Source: Maratus speciosus (Eukaryota; Arthropoda; Arachnida; Araneae; Salticidae). From it: 64,000 nt of DNA. Every line of letters starts with the position of its first letter. Position 1 is the first letter of the stretch. The notes under the pieces were generated by a model. That model searched no databases and was not told the DNA's origin. It was given only the letters and a program-made list of their open reading frames with translations. This document shows, piece after piece, positions 24,414 through 35,485 of this stretch. The stretch covers positions 325,271,283 to 325,335,282 of the forward strand of contig OZ010791.1 in NCBI GenBank assembly GCA_963932465.1, given 5' to 3'. A program made the translations under genes and the position numbers.

Positions 24414-24653
24414 CTATGAATAGTTACCGGCCTTTCTCATTAAACACTTACTCTGCAGTTTCGCAAATTTTGTGTCTCTCTTGATCTGCTCGTTCGTCGT
24501 ACGTTCTAGATGCGGCAAAAAACCATGTGCGCTTTCATCTTTTGTTCGTACGTTTGCCCCTACTTTATAGCATGTGTAAGATGGTGTTAATAGCCCAATG
24601 ACGCTAAGCTGACACTCCCGCGGGCATTTTAAGATTTTTAATCCTCCATTTCG
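24414..24653 (-). CDS. Open cysteine-containing segment, possible exon (unrecognised)
   Basis: On the minus strand one frame is open for 79 codons between TAA (24656-24654) and TAG (24416-24414), in a patch rich in CpG against AT-rich DNA. It reads as a hydrophilic sequence with four cysteines (CPREC, SYTCYKV, QSKC) and a charged stretch including KDESAHGFLPHLER. There is no good start codon, so it would be an internal exon. A donor-like GTAAGT lies at 24451-24446 and a weak acceptor-like TAG before 24559, which would give a 108-bp exon. I do not recognise the family and assign no function; it could equally be a remnant of a repeat. Confidence 0.3.
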   Translation of the reverse strand, partial: RNGGLKILKCPRECQLSVIGLLTPSYTCYKVGANVRTKDESAHGFLPHLERTTNEQIKRDTKFAKLQSKCLMRKAGNYS

Positions 24654-24656
24654 TTA

Positions 24657-25508
24657 ATGAAAACGTCCATTTTACTTAAGAAACTTTTAACATACATTTA
24701 TTAGATTCTGTTTATTCAAATTTTCTTATAAAAATATCTAAATAAATGTAATAAAATTAGATATATATTCTGCTTGATATTCAGATGAAAGATCTCGTGT
24801 ATTTTAAATGCAATATATCCGATTTCCATGCAGCCTCTATAGCATATTATATTCTGCATAATATCTAACGCAAGATAATACCTTAATTTGAAAAAGATAT
24901 TTCAAGCGACATTACAATGTTTATCATGAATTTCATTTATATATGTTTGATTTAGATATATATATGTGGCGATGTTTAGTACAATGTTATTAATTATGTA
25001 TATTAAACTATCAAAATAATTTTACTGCTATTTTCCAAGAAATAGAAATGTTTTCTGAGAAAAAGCATAATTAGGTGGAATTTAAAACTTCAGTATAATA
25101 TTTCACCCTTTCGAATATATCTCCACAAAACTGCTGCATTAATAACTTTCTAATGAATAAATCTAATTGACTTAAGTGTAATTAAGATGATGCACGCATG
25201 AATAATTATATTTTGCAGAATAATGACGGAAATGGTATTGTTTCCCAAAGATTTGTCACTAAATTGCTCTTGAATATTTTGGAAGTGAGATCAGAAGTAC
25301 TTTATGAGTAACTTATGATAAATAGTAAAAATGGACATCGTAAAATATGCTTTTCATAATTTATATGCTGGATTTCTATTTTAATGTATTTTCCAACTAC
25401 CTCAATATAGAACTATACATTAAAGAGTTCCCGAATAAGATGACGTTACGACTAAAAAAGCGGTTTTGATGTTTTTCCAAATTTAATGTTATTAAATACT
25501 TTTTTTAA
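24657..25508. other. AT-rich stretch, nothing recognised
   Basis: AT-rich unique sequence without a supported gene. It ends at the TTAA that begins the piggyBac element. Confidence 0.5.
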
Positions 25509-25593
25509 CTCTTTAGATCCCAAGCTCTGAAAAAAAAAAAAAAAAAAAAAACCTTAGAATCCCAGCCCGATAGCCGAAAATTCTCCTCTTTCG

Positions 25594-25608
25594 CCCCCCC
25601 CCCCCCCC
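25594..25608. repeat. Poly-C run (15)
   Basis: Fifteen C residues after CCTCTTTCG, near the left end of the piggyBac element. Length is probably unstable in sequencing. Confidence 0.9.
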
Positions 25609-26158
25609 TTCTTTACTAGGTCAAGAATGGAAAAGACGACCCACTGCTTTCTCCCTCTCGTCAAATTTCGACAGGTGGTACTTCCCTCCGTTTATCATCC
25701 TGCTTCTTTTACAGATAAGAGGTTTAAGAAAAGAAACACACAGGCTGAAAACTTTCACTGATTACTTTTTTGTTTATTGCATGTTTTTTTCTTACCCTAG
25801 AAATTCCAGACAAATATACTTTTCATTTTTATAGAATTGCGCCATTTTTATGTAAATTTTCATCTACTTAGTGATGCTAAAAGAGAGGATTTTGGAACTG
25901 TATTTTGAATTTTAAATCATAATTACACAAAAAACCTTTTATTTCAAATAATTATATTTTGAAAATATAGTACTATATATATGAAAAAAAATAGGTCTGT
26001 TTAATAGCCTCTGCTTATTAACCAGGAAAAGACCCTTTAATTGCCTTCGAAGAGGACTTAAAGGAATCGACTGGGAGCGGAGACTTAATGTCCAATCCGC
26101 ACCTTCCACCGGTACAGCCTGTTAGTACTCTTGCCTAGTGCATGGGGAACGAACGCGG

Positions 26159-29100
26159 ATGGGCTTCCTCCAACCCGCTTGGCCAACGTGGAGGAATTTG
26201 GCCACCTACCCCCCTTATTTTACCATGAATTCACAAAATAAATCACGGCCCTTAATTCCCGGCGGTCTGAATGTTCCTGGTTACGGCAGCGATCAGAAAG
26301 ACATGAAGACAGAGGGTGCTAAGAATAACCGGGCTCGGCTAGGCTGCCATAAGTTGATGACCTTGGCTACGTATAATGGACAATCCCTATCTTCGGAAAA
26401 TTGTTTTCAGGAACTTGAAGAAGAATTAGAAAGAATCAACTAGGACATCCTAGGATTATGTGAAGTAAGAAGAAAAGGAGAAGAGAAGATAGATCTTGCC
26501 AGCGGACATGTATTATACTACAGAGGCACAGAAGATGGAAGAACAAGCGGTGTAGGATTTCTGATTCATAAAAGGTGGAAGAATCACATCGTAGAATATG
26601 ATAGTGCATCAGATAGAGTTGCAAGGTTAGTAATACAAGTGTCCAGAAGATACAAGCTGCAAATTACCCAAGTTTATGCACCAACAGTAAGCTATACTGA
26701 TGAAGAAGTTGAGGATTTCTATGAAGAAGTAGCTTCAATGCATCAAAAGGGAAAATGCTACATAAAATTAATAATGGGAGACTGGAATGCTAGAATTGGG
26801 GAAAAAGAGAAAGGTGAGTTATCAGTTGGAAATCATGGATATGGGGTGCGAAATGAAAGAGGAAACAGATTGATTGAGTTTGCTGAATGTGAACAGTTGT
26901 ATATCATGAATTCATTTTTCAAGAAAAAGCCACAAAGAAAATGGACATGGCGTTGTGCAAATGGCTCAACAAGTGAAATCGACTACATCTTAACAAACAA
27001 AAAGCATCTTATTCAGGATTGCAGCGTTCTCAATAACTTCAATACAGGAAGTGATCACAGGTTGGTTAGATGCAAACTGCTGTTAAATACTAAAGTGGAA
27101 AGAATGAAGCTTTTGCAACACTCAAAGAAATCAATCGATATAATAAATCTCCAGAAACATAAAGAAGAATTCCATTTGGAACTTAAAAACCGTTTCCAAG
27201 TACTTCAATCAGCTTTAGAAGAAGAGCAAGATGTTACAGTAGTGAACAAGAAACTAACCAGTACTCTACAAGATATTGCAAAGAAGATAGCCGGCGATGC
27301 ACAAGTAAAGCAGACAAAGAAAATAACAGAAGAAACAAGAAGATAGATGAAGAAACGCAGAGAATTTAAAATGAGGAAAAACGATCCTAAATCAAGAGTT
27401 GAATATGCTGATTTATATAAAACGGTAAGAAAATGTGTTACAGAAGATATCAGAAAATTTAACTCTGATCTTGTCAAGAAAATTCTAGAAGATAACAAAA
27501 GTTTAAAATCAGCTAGGCGAAAACTTTGTGTTGGAAGAAAAGGTATTTTTGCACTAAAGAGTGCAGATGGAACAATCACCAAAATCAATAAGGAAATAGT
27601 ACACATTGTCGAAAAATTCTATAACGATTTATATAAATGTGAAGATCAGAGGGAAATCAACTTATGTGATCCACGAGAAAACTTAACAGAAACCGATGCC
27701 ATAATCCGAGTGACGACAGACGAAGTTTTACAAGCCATTAAATTTATGAAAAAAGGTAAATGTCCCGGAGAAGATGGAATTACAATCGACCTTATGAAAA
27801 AAGCAGGAGAAGAATTTGCAAAAATGCTATCCTTACTGTTTTCCAAATGTCTCCAGAAGTCAGATGTACCAGAAGATTGGAATAATGCTGGGATGGTGCT
27901 ACTTTACAAGAAAGGAGAGAAGGAAAACATTAAAAACTACCGTCCAATCAGCTTACTGTCAGTGATTTATAAAATTTTCACCAAAGTTTTAACGACAAGA
28001 CTTGAATCAGCTCTGGACTCAGCTCAACCTAGAGAACAAGCAGGATTCCGAAGTGAATTCAGCACAATGGATCATATCCAAACGGTAAGGGAACTCATTG
28101 AAAAGCATAAGGAATATAATTTACCTCTTTGCCTTGCCTTTATTGATTATGAAAAAGCATTTGATTCGGTCTACACATCAGCAGTAGTAGAATCTCTGGA
28201 GGACATTGGTATAGACAAACCTTACATCAATATTATAAAGAAGATTTACAAGAAAGCAACAGCAACCATCCGCTTGGACAAAGGAAAAGCAAAGATCAAG
28301 CTTGGAAGAGGGGTAAGACAAGGAGACACCATTTCGCCTAAGCTTTTTACTGCTGTCTTAGAAAATATTTTCAAGAAGCGGGATTGGGAAAACAAAGGGA
28401 TTAGAATAAATGGGGAATATTTAAGTCATCTCCGATTCGCTGACGACATTTTAATTTTCAGTAACAGTCCTGAAGAATTGGAAAATATGCTAAAAGATTT
28501 GGCAGAAGCTAGCATTAATGTGGGATTAAAAATAAACTTGGAAAAGACTAAGGTGATGTTCAATTCATTTGCATCAAAAAAGAAAATCGTCTACAACAAC
28601 ACTGAAATTAAAGAAGTGCAAAGTTATGTGTACCTTGGGCAAGAAATATCATCTGATAATAGTATCATGAATGAAATCAATAGAAGAATAAGAAATGGAT
28701 GGAGTGCTTTTGGGAAGAACAATATTATTCTGAAGAGTAGCATGCCCCTGTGTTTGAAAAGAAAGGTATTTAACCAATGTGTTTTGCCTGTCCTAACTTA
28801 TGGAGCAGAAACATGGACGCTAACAAAACGGATGGTACAAAGATTACAAACAACACAGAGAAGTATGGAAAGATGTATGCTAGGTATAACTAGAAGAGAC
28901 AGAAAAAGAATAACCTGGATAAGAAGTCAGACGAAAGTTTTTGACATCATTGAAAGAATTAAACGACTAAAATGGAAATGGGCTGGGCACATCGCAAGAA
29001 GACAAGACAATAGATGGAGCACAAACACCCTACAGTGGTATCCCAGAGATGTAAAACGGCCAAGAAGACGACCTCAAGTAAAATGGAGTGATGAAATCAG

Positions 29101-29200
29101 AAAAGTAGCCAGTGTAAATTGGATGACTAAAGCACTAGACAGGAAACATTGGAAAAATCTGGGGGAGACCTACATCCAGCAGTGGATTGAAAACGGTTGA
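26159..29200 (+). pseudogene. RTE endonuclease-reverse transcriptase with two amber stops
   Basis: One frame runs about 1013 codons, interrupted only by TAG at codons 95 (26441) and 396 (27344); no frameshift is seen. I chose the first ATG in the frame. Endonuclease signatures: catalytic Glu in LGLCEVRR (about 102), GDWNARIG (208), SEIDYIL (275), GSDHRL (299). Reverse-transcriptase signatures: KNYRPISLLSVIYKIF, AFIDYEKAFDS (about 663), GVRQGDTISP and the FADD active site (760-763). The C-terminus carries the KWKWAGHIARR segment typical of arthropod RTE-like proteins. In the cell such a protein nicks target DNA and primes cDNA synthesis from element RNA. Both amber codons lie in the N-terminal 40 percent, so the reverse transcriptase domain is open but this copy should not make a full protein. 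It is likely a young copy. Confidence 0.88.
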
Positions 29201-29214
29201 TGATGATGATGATG
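29198..29214 (+). repeat. (TGA)n 3' tail of the RTE element
   Basis: Tandem TGA triplets, the first being the stop codon. This is the element's whole 3' end before the putative target duplication. Confidence 0.85.
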
Positions 29215-29423
29215 ATATGAAAATTATCGTAACTTACATGTATATTAACTAAAGAGTTCACATAATTTAAAATTAAAAATAAAATTAAAAATAATGTATA
29301 AATTCAGTTACGAAGCTGAAAATTCTTACTTAGGATGGATAGCATTCTAAAAACAGAAATTCCGCTTTTGGAAATTTAAAAAATAGAAGAACAGTAAAAC
29401 TGCTCGTTTTCCGAAAATCAGTG

Positions 29424-29445
29424 CCCCCCCCCCCCCCCCCCCCCC
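29424..29445. repeat. Poly-C run (22)
   Basis: Twenty-two C residues followed by GAAAAAAAGGG. Not linked to a gene. Confidence 0.9.
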
Positions 29446-30027
29446 GAAAAAAAGGGTCTTTATAAATCTTGAAAATACATTGTTTTTTGAGGTTTCTAAA
29501 GATAAAGAACGCTTTTTGGAATCATGTGTAACTAAGAAGTTGATGTATATTTGCTTTTAAGTTTATGTTATATTTTTTAATTTAAGAAACATTGTCTTTT
29601 TTACTTTTAACAAAATATGTAGAATATTAAATTAGAGGTCTCCAGAACTCCGGGTCAAATTTCTTTCATTAGATTTCTTTCGTTTTATTATTTCTCTTAG
29701 TCCTTTCCTTCGTTACGGACTATAGTGGTATTTACATTTTTTTTCTATAGATCAGGACCTTGGGTGTGTCTGGACTGCATTTTTTTGTGGACTGTTGAAA
29801 GCAGGAAATTAATTGAAGTATTATTTTATTATTAGTAGTTTATTCTATTTTTTTTATGAAACTTTTAGAAAATCATTGAAAAGTATTTCAATTTCGATAT
29901 AGTTCTGCCAGTTTATTATCGTATAAAAATGATAGGGTTTGAAAAATAACAAAACCAGATTCTTCGTAATGTAAAAAAAAATAATTAGAAATTTGTTTGT
30001 AAAAATAGTATTTAAAAAATAGTAGCC

Positions 30028-30237
30028 GATAGGTTCTGCTCTGAAAGCTGGAGGACGGGAGGTGCTGGATTCGAACCCAATCACGCTCGTCGGCCTAATC
30101 GTTCGGAGTTTTCCGTGATTTTCTTCGAACCTTGGTTTACCTTGCGTAAATACGGTTTTGGTTCCCTTAGAAAGACCGCTATGAAGGGCACTCTTCCTCG
30201 GGCCTATATCTCTCGTGCAATTGATCGGCCATTATAA
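30028..30237 (+). mobile_element. Possible tRNA-derived SINE
   Basis: AGTAGCCGATAGGTTCTGCTC is followed by a B-box-like GATTCGAACCC at 30068-30078, 40 bases downstream, then a body with TTTTCCGTGATTTTC and AAATACGGTTTTGGTTCCC. Arthropod tRNA-derived SINEs have a head and body of this style. The A box is weak and no poly(A) tail or target duplication is clear. The local GC content is higher than the surroundings. Confidence 0.4.
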
Positions 30238-30386
30238 ATAACACCACATGTCAAACTTCCACAAGTAAAAAGAAATACTTTTTTTTTTGCTTTATTCATG
30301 GCAGTGATTTGTTTGAACGTGGCATATAATTGAAAAGAAATTTTCTGTTCAAATTTACTGATGGAAGTTTGCTCCGTCGATAATCA
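30238..30386. mobile_element. 149-bp MITE, family A copy 3
   Basis: Contains CAAACTTCCACAAGTAAA at the left and TTTACTGATGGAAGTTTGCTCC then TAATCA at the right, matching the termini of the copies near 15.4 kb. It abuts the SINE-like segment inside the piggyBac element. Confidence 0.5.
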
Positions 30387-30916
30387 GTGCCTGCCTGATA
30401 AGTAGCTTGTTTATTAATTTTATCAAATTTCAGTTCTGTTGGAGGCGTTTTAACTCCGTTGATACCTTACTCACGAGTGACATTTAAAAGCCCTGGGAAT
30501 TTCGATTTGGAAGATTTTATTCTCGAATATGAGTAACTATATTAGAAGTGTAACTAAAAATATTTATTCTATATTTCGGCTGTATAAATTTGAATTAAAA
30601 TTAAACTTTCAGCATATGATCTGAATTTCATTTAATCAGGTATGGAGCGGGTTTTTTTTGTTTTTTCTTATGACAGAGATTTATTATTTATTAGAATTTT
30701 TTTTTTTATTGAATCTGTTATTTTGTTTTCTAACAATATAATTTAATCAAAAATATTTTTTTAACTTTAGTAATGGCTCAGATTTATTTGATAATATCCA
30801 AGTTATCAAAGTATCATCATCATTGCCAAATTTAGATAAGAATATCAATATCAATATATTGATATATTAATTCAGAAAATTATTAATGTCTAATTTTCGA
30901 AACTCAGTAATGTCTC

Positions 30917-32611
30917 TCAAAAACAGCTTTTGCATAGGCATATCTTGCATATGTCACATTCCCAGGAACTCTGTACAGAGTGACCTAATTTAGTCTTTAT
31001 ATCATTTTTTCGGCATTTGATACAGGTTCTTTTGCTTCCACAGATCTTTTTTCTCTGATGATCGTGCTCATAAAAACCTTCTCTTACTGTACTCGCCCGC
31101 TTTCTTGTAGGAAAATCTCTCACTAATTGCTCAATTAATTTCAGTTTGAAATCCCGTAATGTCGGTGCTTTTTTTACTAAAGGAAAGTTGGTTACGGACA
31201 TGATAATGAAAGAATTTACAATTGTCGTGTCAAGTAAAAACCAAAAAAGATAATACCACCATTTCATGGATTTTCTTTCTACGGTATAATATTTTCTTCT
31301 CTGATCTGCAAGGTCTACTCCTCCCATGTATTGGTTGTACACTTTGAATGATTCAGGGCAGTTGACGTCATTAATTTCCTTTCCTTTTTTTTGTTTTACC
31401 TGAACTATATTATTATTTACATTTGTGGATATTATGCTAATTTGCTTTTTGTCCATCCATGTGCTGCATAACATTTTTTCTTCTTCGTTGCATTGATAAA
31501 CCAAATATTCTCCTTGCGTTTTTAATTGAGGTTTCTTTACACCTTCTGGAAGCTGTTTCCTATTTTTTAATACAGTTCCACAAGCATATATTTCTTTTTT
31601 AAGCAGGTCACGAAGCAATTTCACACTGCTAAAAAATCTGTCAGAATATAATGTGTGATGTTTTTCCTTCAGTGCTCGAATTAAGTTTATCACAACATCG
31701 TATCCTAAACCGTTCTTCGACCGTTCGGCAGCATCATTTTTTCCACCATACATATTAAAATTGTATACATACCCTAGGTATGATGTGCATAGCATCCATA
31801 CTTTGATTCCTCTTTTCGCAGGTTTTAACGGCATATATTGTACAATCCCCAGCCTTCCTTTATATTTAATGAGAGCTTCGTCAACTGCCATTTCGTTGTA
31901 GGGGTGAAAATAATTTTGGTAATTTTTCTTTAACTTTTCCATAATCGGTTCCATTTTTTGAAATATATTAAAATTGGAATGATCTCTTCCAAGCTCATTT
32001 GCTTTATCAGACAGATGAAAATACTGAAGTATTTTAAAAAAACGATTTCGGGGCATAATTTTTTTTATCATATCATGACCGAGAATATCATTATTCGACC
32101 AATAATCTTGTAGTTTACTCATCCTAACTAAATTCATAATGAGCAAAATTGCAATAAATGCCTACATTTCAGACTTCTCTTCTATTGGTCTCCAATCACC
32201 ATCAGATTTTTTCTTTTTTATTGCCACAAATTCCGCGTACTTATTAGAATTCTGTCGAATTTCATCAATCATTTCATCATTAAGCAGTAACTTAAAATTA
32301 TCGAATTCATTTGATCCAGGTGGCAAAGTATGGTTAGGCCCTGGAGTCCCTTCGAAATTCTGTCTTTGAACATTTGATATGTTTGTATTCGAATTCCAAG
32401 TAAAAGAATCATTATCATTATCACTTTGATCTTCATTATCCGATGCTTCACTATCCGACGATGCCAAATCTGTGTTTACTGTCGGGCATAATACAGATAT
32501 ATCATTATCGGAAAAATTTTCTTCAATATCAATATCTGAATCATCCGAATCCGAATTAAATAAAATAGCTTCAATTTCTTTTTGGGTTAAACCCTTTCTT
32601 CTGAAAGCCAT
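30917..32611 (-). pseudogene. piggyBac transposase, one amber stop
   Basis: A 564-codon frame starting MAFRRKGLTQKEIEAIL, close to the usual length of piggyBac transposases (about 550-600). A single in-frame TAG at codon 150 (32164-32162) splits it; the frame is otherwise continuous. Domains: an acidic Ser/Asp-rich N-terminus, then the DDE core with the three expected aspartates in AVDEALIKYKGR (about 244), LYSDRFFSS (about 324) and MGGVDLADQ (about 433), and a Cys-rich C-terminal domain (CIKCRKND ... CDICKICLCKSCF) that binds the element ends in this family. The enzyme would excise and insert at TTAA. I chose the Met at 32611 over an upstream one because the RRKGLT start matches the family. 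The stop makes this copy probably inactive, but decay is slight. Confidence 0.88.
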
Positions 32612-32900
32612 TTCAGAAAAAAAAAAGAAGAATCCAAATTCGCAAAATATAAATATCTGTACTCCGAAATATGCAGACGTACGAATGATAACTTTCAAGT
32701 AAAACTGAAAAAATACTTGTTTTTATCTCTGCACTACCCGGAAATTCCAACACCTAACCTCATACATCAATGAGAGGGACCACCCCCTTGACAGCCATCA
32801 CCCCACTTCAGGGGAAGGAAAATCCTTTCAGCTAGAGACGGCTACTGTGGGATTCTAAGCATTCGGATGATTTGGGCTAGTATGGGATTCAAAAGGTTAA

Positions 32901-34075
32901 ACACAATTTACCGGAAATCTCTATTAAAAAAACAATTTTATAATCGTTAAACATTGTAATTTTATAAGTAAAAAACAACAAATAATGTAAAATTGAAAAT
33001 GCACTAAGTACATACTAATAAACGATCAAGCACGAATATTACTCGCGCTTAGAGGGTTCCGTACAGTAAATATATGAATTATTAATAGTATTATTTAAAG
33101 GAATAATAAGACTTTGCAAAAAGAATTTACAGCTTAGGGTTGAGTATAGCTGTATATATTAGAGAAGGATGAATGGATATACCATAGAAGTTCAAAGACA
33201 TATGAAGCCTAAAAAATATCAAATTTTGTTATTCTGTATAACTCATTTTTAATCTTGCGTCCTTCCGGGTTAATTCGATACTGACAATAAAAGTGCAGCA
33301 TATTTCATAAAACTAAATTTAGCGCAGTAATAATCTTTTAATTTTACAGTGTAGCTAAAACAAAACCTTTGTTCAAAGTTTAAGCTTGGCGTTGTAATAT
33401 GCGCGCTTCGAAAGGAGGTCGCAAATGGAACTCCGCCATAGTCCGTGCCACGATTTTTCAGATAGGTTTTCAATTAAATTTAAAGACAAGGGAGGCGTAT
33501 TGAGAGATCCACTCGATACAAACTAGTCGCGAATTCCACAGTATTTATGTGATTAATGCTAATTAAATTACTGTTTTTAACAATTTGATGTTTATTTCTT
33601 TTATCCTACTTGGTTTTATTACTACTGGGCATTACATTACGCAAATATATAATTAAAAGTTGTTACCTAGGCTTTAAAAGCCGATGGTACATAGAGTACG
33701 CCACCCCTGTCATTATGAATTCCAAACTGTCGTAACTTTAAGGGTTAATATCTCGGCTAATTACCGACGATTTTTTTCGAAAACCATTATCAAGAATGCT
33801 TTTATACTTTTGATACGATACGTATCAACAGCGCTCCTCAACACCTTTGCTGAATGCTCGCAAATCGAAATTTTGTGTAACGGAAAAATGCACTTTTCTT
33901 AAAAACTATGTGACCTAGGGCAATCGCTATAATTTTCCTGCAAGGTTTAAATTAACGTCTGCTATCTGTAAATTTTTCATAATTTTAGTTTCAGTAGATT
34001 GGGAAATAGATGGGACGGAACATATTTTTGCCCTACATTTTCGACGATTTCTCCTAGTAATGTAATGATAAAATA
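32901..34075. other. Stretch without a recognised gene
   Basis: Contains a moderately GC-rich part (about 33240-33530) with a 67-codon minus-strand frame (33270-33473) that resembles nothing I know. Near 33,690-33,800 there is AGGGTTAATATCTCGGC repeat-like sequence. No supported gene. Confidence 0.4.
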
Positions 34076-34354
34076 CACAAACGGTAAAAAAAATCCCAAC
34101 ACCAAGAAAGACTTGTGTTAGTTAAACGAAATTTGATAGGCGTGTTTATACATCTGAAAGATGACATCGATTCAAATTTCGCGCTTTGCGCATAAGTGTG
34201 GCGCTGGTGGCGCCACTCAGAACTTGCAGATCAGGTTTACTTTGAATGCGTGCTGTAAAGTTCGTGGGCGTTATTTAGCTACGAAACGTGACGTATTGAG
34301 TTATGTTAGCCAAGAATGCCTTTAACAAGATGAAGAAGCCACTGTCAACAGCTC

Positions 34355-34772
34355 CCCGAGTTGGAACGAGGTCGCATATTCGGGCTACGAGAAGGTGGAT
34401 TTTCTTTCCGCGATATTGCAGAAACACTTGGCTGGAATGTATCCACTGTGCATGATTGTTGGAAACAGTGGTCAATGGATGGTGCTGCATCAAGAAGACC
34501 GGGTTCCAGGCGGTCACGTGCACTCCTGAGAGGGAAGATCGCCGTATTCGGCGTACGACTGTGGCGCATCGTACTGCGTCTGCGGCAGAAATTCGAGCTG
34601 TAGTTGGTACCACAGTTACACAACGAACTGTTAGAAATCGGTTACTTCAAGGACAGCTCCGAACTAGGCGCCCTGTAGCGTGCATTCTACTGACTCCAAG
34701 CCATTGCCGTTTGCTACTCCATTCGTGTCAAGCCAGAGCTCGTTGGTGGGCGGAGTGGAGATCTGTTGTGTT
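34355..34772 (+). pseudogene. Tc1 transposase N-terminal part, plus-strand copy
   Basis: Encodes MERGRIFGLREGGFSFRDIA and STVHDCWKQWSMDGAASRRP, the paired helix-turn-helix DNA-binding domain of Tc1-type transposases, then shifts frame near 34500 into EREDRRIRRTTVAHRTAS and VVGTTVTQRTVRNRLLQ. It ends before the DDE catalytic motifs. The true start codon is not clear; the stretch begins with an ERGRI-type motif. Full Tc1 proteins are about 340 residues; about 140 are left here. Confidence 0.8.
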
Positions 34773-34789
34773 TCTTTTTCATCAGAAAA

Positions 34790-35205
34790 CGCAACAGATT
34801 TCCACTCCGTCCTCCAATGAGCTCTGGATTGACACCAACGACGTCGCAAACGGCAATGGTTTGGAGTCAGTATAACGCACGCTACAGGGCGCCTGGTTCG
34901 GAGCTGTACTTGAAGTAACCGATTTCTAACAGTTCGTTGTGTCACTGTGGTACCAACTACAGCTCGAATTTCTGCCGCAGACGCAGTACGATGCGCCACA
35001 GTCGTACGCCAAATATGGTGATTTTCCCTCTCAGGAGTGCACGTGGCCGCCTGGAACCCGGTCTTCTGGAGGCAGCACCATCCCTTGACCACTGTTTCCA
35101 TCAATCATCCACAGTGGATACATTCCAGCCAAGTGTTTCTGCACTATCGCGGAAAGAAAATCCACCTTCTCGTAGCCCGATTATGCGACCTCGTTCCAAC
35201 TCGGG
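34790..35205 (-). pseudogene. Tc1 transposase N-terminal part, minus-strand copy
   Basis: Mirror copy of the plus-strand fragment: GLREGGFSFR-type and helix-turn-helix sequence, then EREN and TVAHRTASAAEIRAVVG, ending VAFSDEK just at the palindrome centre. It retains the first residues of the catalytic core (FSDE) that the plus copy has lost. Frame interruptions are present. Not functional on its own. Confidence 0.8.
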
Positions 35206-35485
35206 GAGATGTTGACAGTGGCTTCTTCGTCTTGTTAAAGGCATTCTTGGCTAACATCAAGGCAATACGTTACGTTTCGTAGCTAAATAACGCCCACGAA
35301 CTTTACAGCACGCATTTAAAGTAAACCTGATCTGCAGGTTCTGAGTGGCGCAACTAGCGCCACACTTATGCACGAAGTGCAAAATTTCAATCGATGTCAT
35401 CTTTCAGATGTATAAACATGCCTACCAAATTTCGTTTATCTAACACAAGTCTTTCTTGGTGTTGGGATTTTTTTTTCCGCCAGTG

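Larger units (their letters stand above)
25988..29214 (+). mobile_element. RTE-clade LINE, nearly full length
   Basis: A 3.2-kb element with a short 5' region, one long frame encoding an APE endonuclease and reverse transcriptase, and a 3' end that is only a (TGA)n run overlapping the stop codon. A 3' end made of a short tandem repeat instead of poly(A) is characteristic of the RTE clade. A 9-bp direct repeat ATATGAAAA occurs at 25979-25987 and 29215-29223 and is a likely target-site duplication. It lies inside the piggyBac element in opposite orientation to its transposase. Confidence 0.8.
25509..32896 (-). mobile_element. piggyBac-family element (interrupted by a LINE)
   Basis: TTAA flanks both sides (25505-25508 and 32897-32900). 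The left end CTCTTTAGATCCCA and the reverse complement of the right end, CCTTTTGAATCCCA, are similar. A second subterminal block, CTTAGAATCCCA followed by TAGCCG, also occurs at both ends. The transposase is on the minus strand near the right end. An RTE LINE of about 3.2 kb is inserted in the left part, leaving about 4.2 kb of piggyBac-derived DNA, still longer than typical members. A SINE-like segment and a MITE inside the left part account for some of the excess. Poly-C runs of 15 and 22 bases lie within it. Confidence 0.65.
34076..35485. mobile_element. Tc1-like inverted dimer (palindromic element)
   Basis: Ends CACAAACGGTAAAAAAAATCCC and, on the reverse complement of the right, CACTGGCGGAAAAAAAAATCCC continue into CAACACCAAGAAAGACTTGTG; TA flanks both (34074-34075, 35486-35487). 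Each arm (about 695 bp) holds the terminus plus the first part of a Tc1 transposase, and the arms meet at about 34780 with a spacer of roughly 20 bases. The centre lies just where the catalytic core (FSDE) would begin, so the catalytic domain is absent from both halves. Geometric and sequence centres coincide. Confidence 0.85.

Noticed and set aside
24414..24653. Cysteine-rich secreted peptide or venom-type gene
   Set aside because: Only four cysteines, no signal peptide, no start codon and no recognised knottin spacing.
27205..27606. 133-codon minus-strand frame
   Set aside because: Shadow of the LINE reading frame on the opposite strand.
26441..32164. Altered genetic code or stop-codon recoding
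   Set aside because: Only three TAG codons in decaying transposons; point mutations suffice. Kept as a low-interest check.
33270..33473. 67-codon minus-strand frame as a gene
   Set aside because: Somewhat GC-richer but no family resemblance, splice context or second exon.
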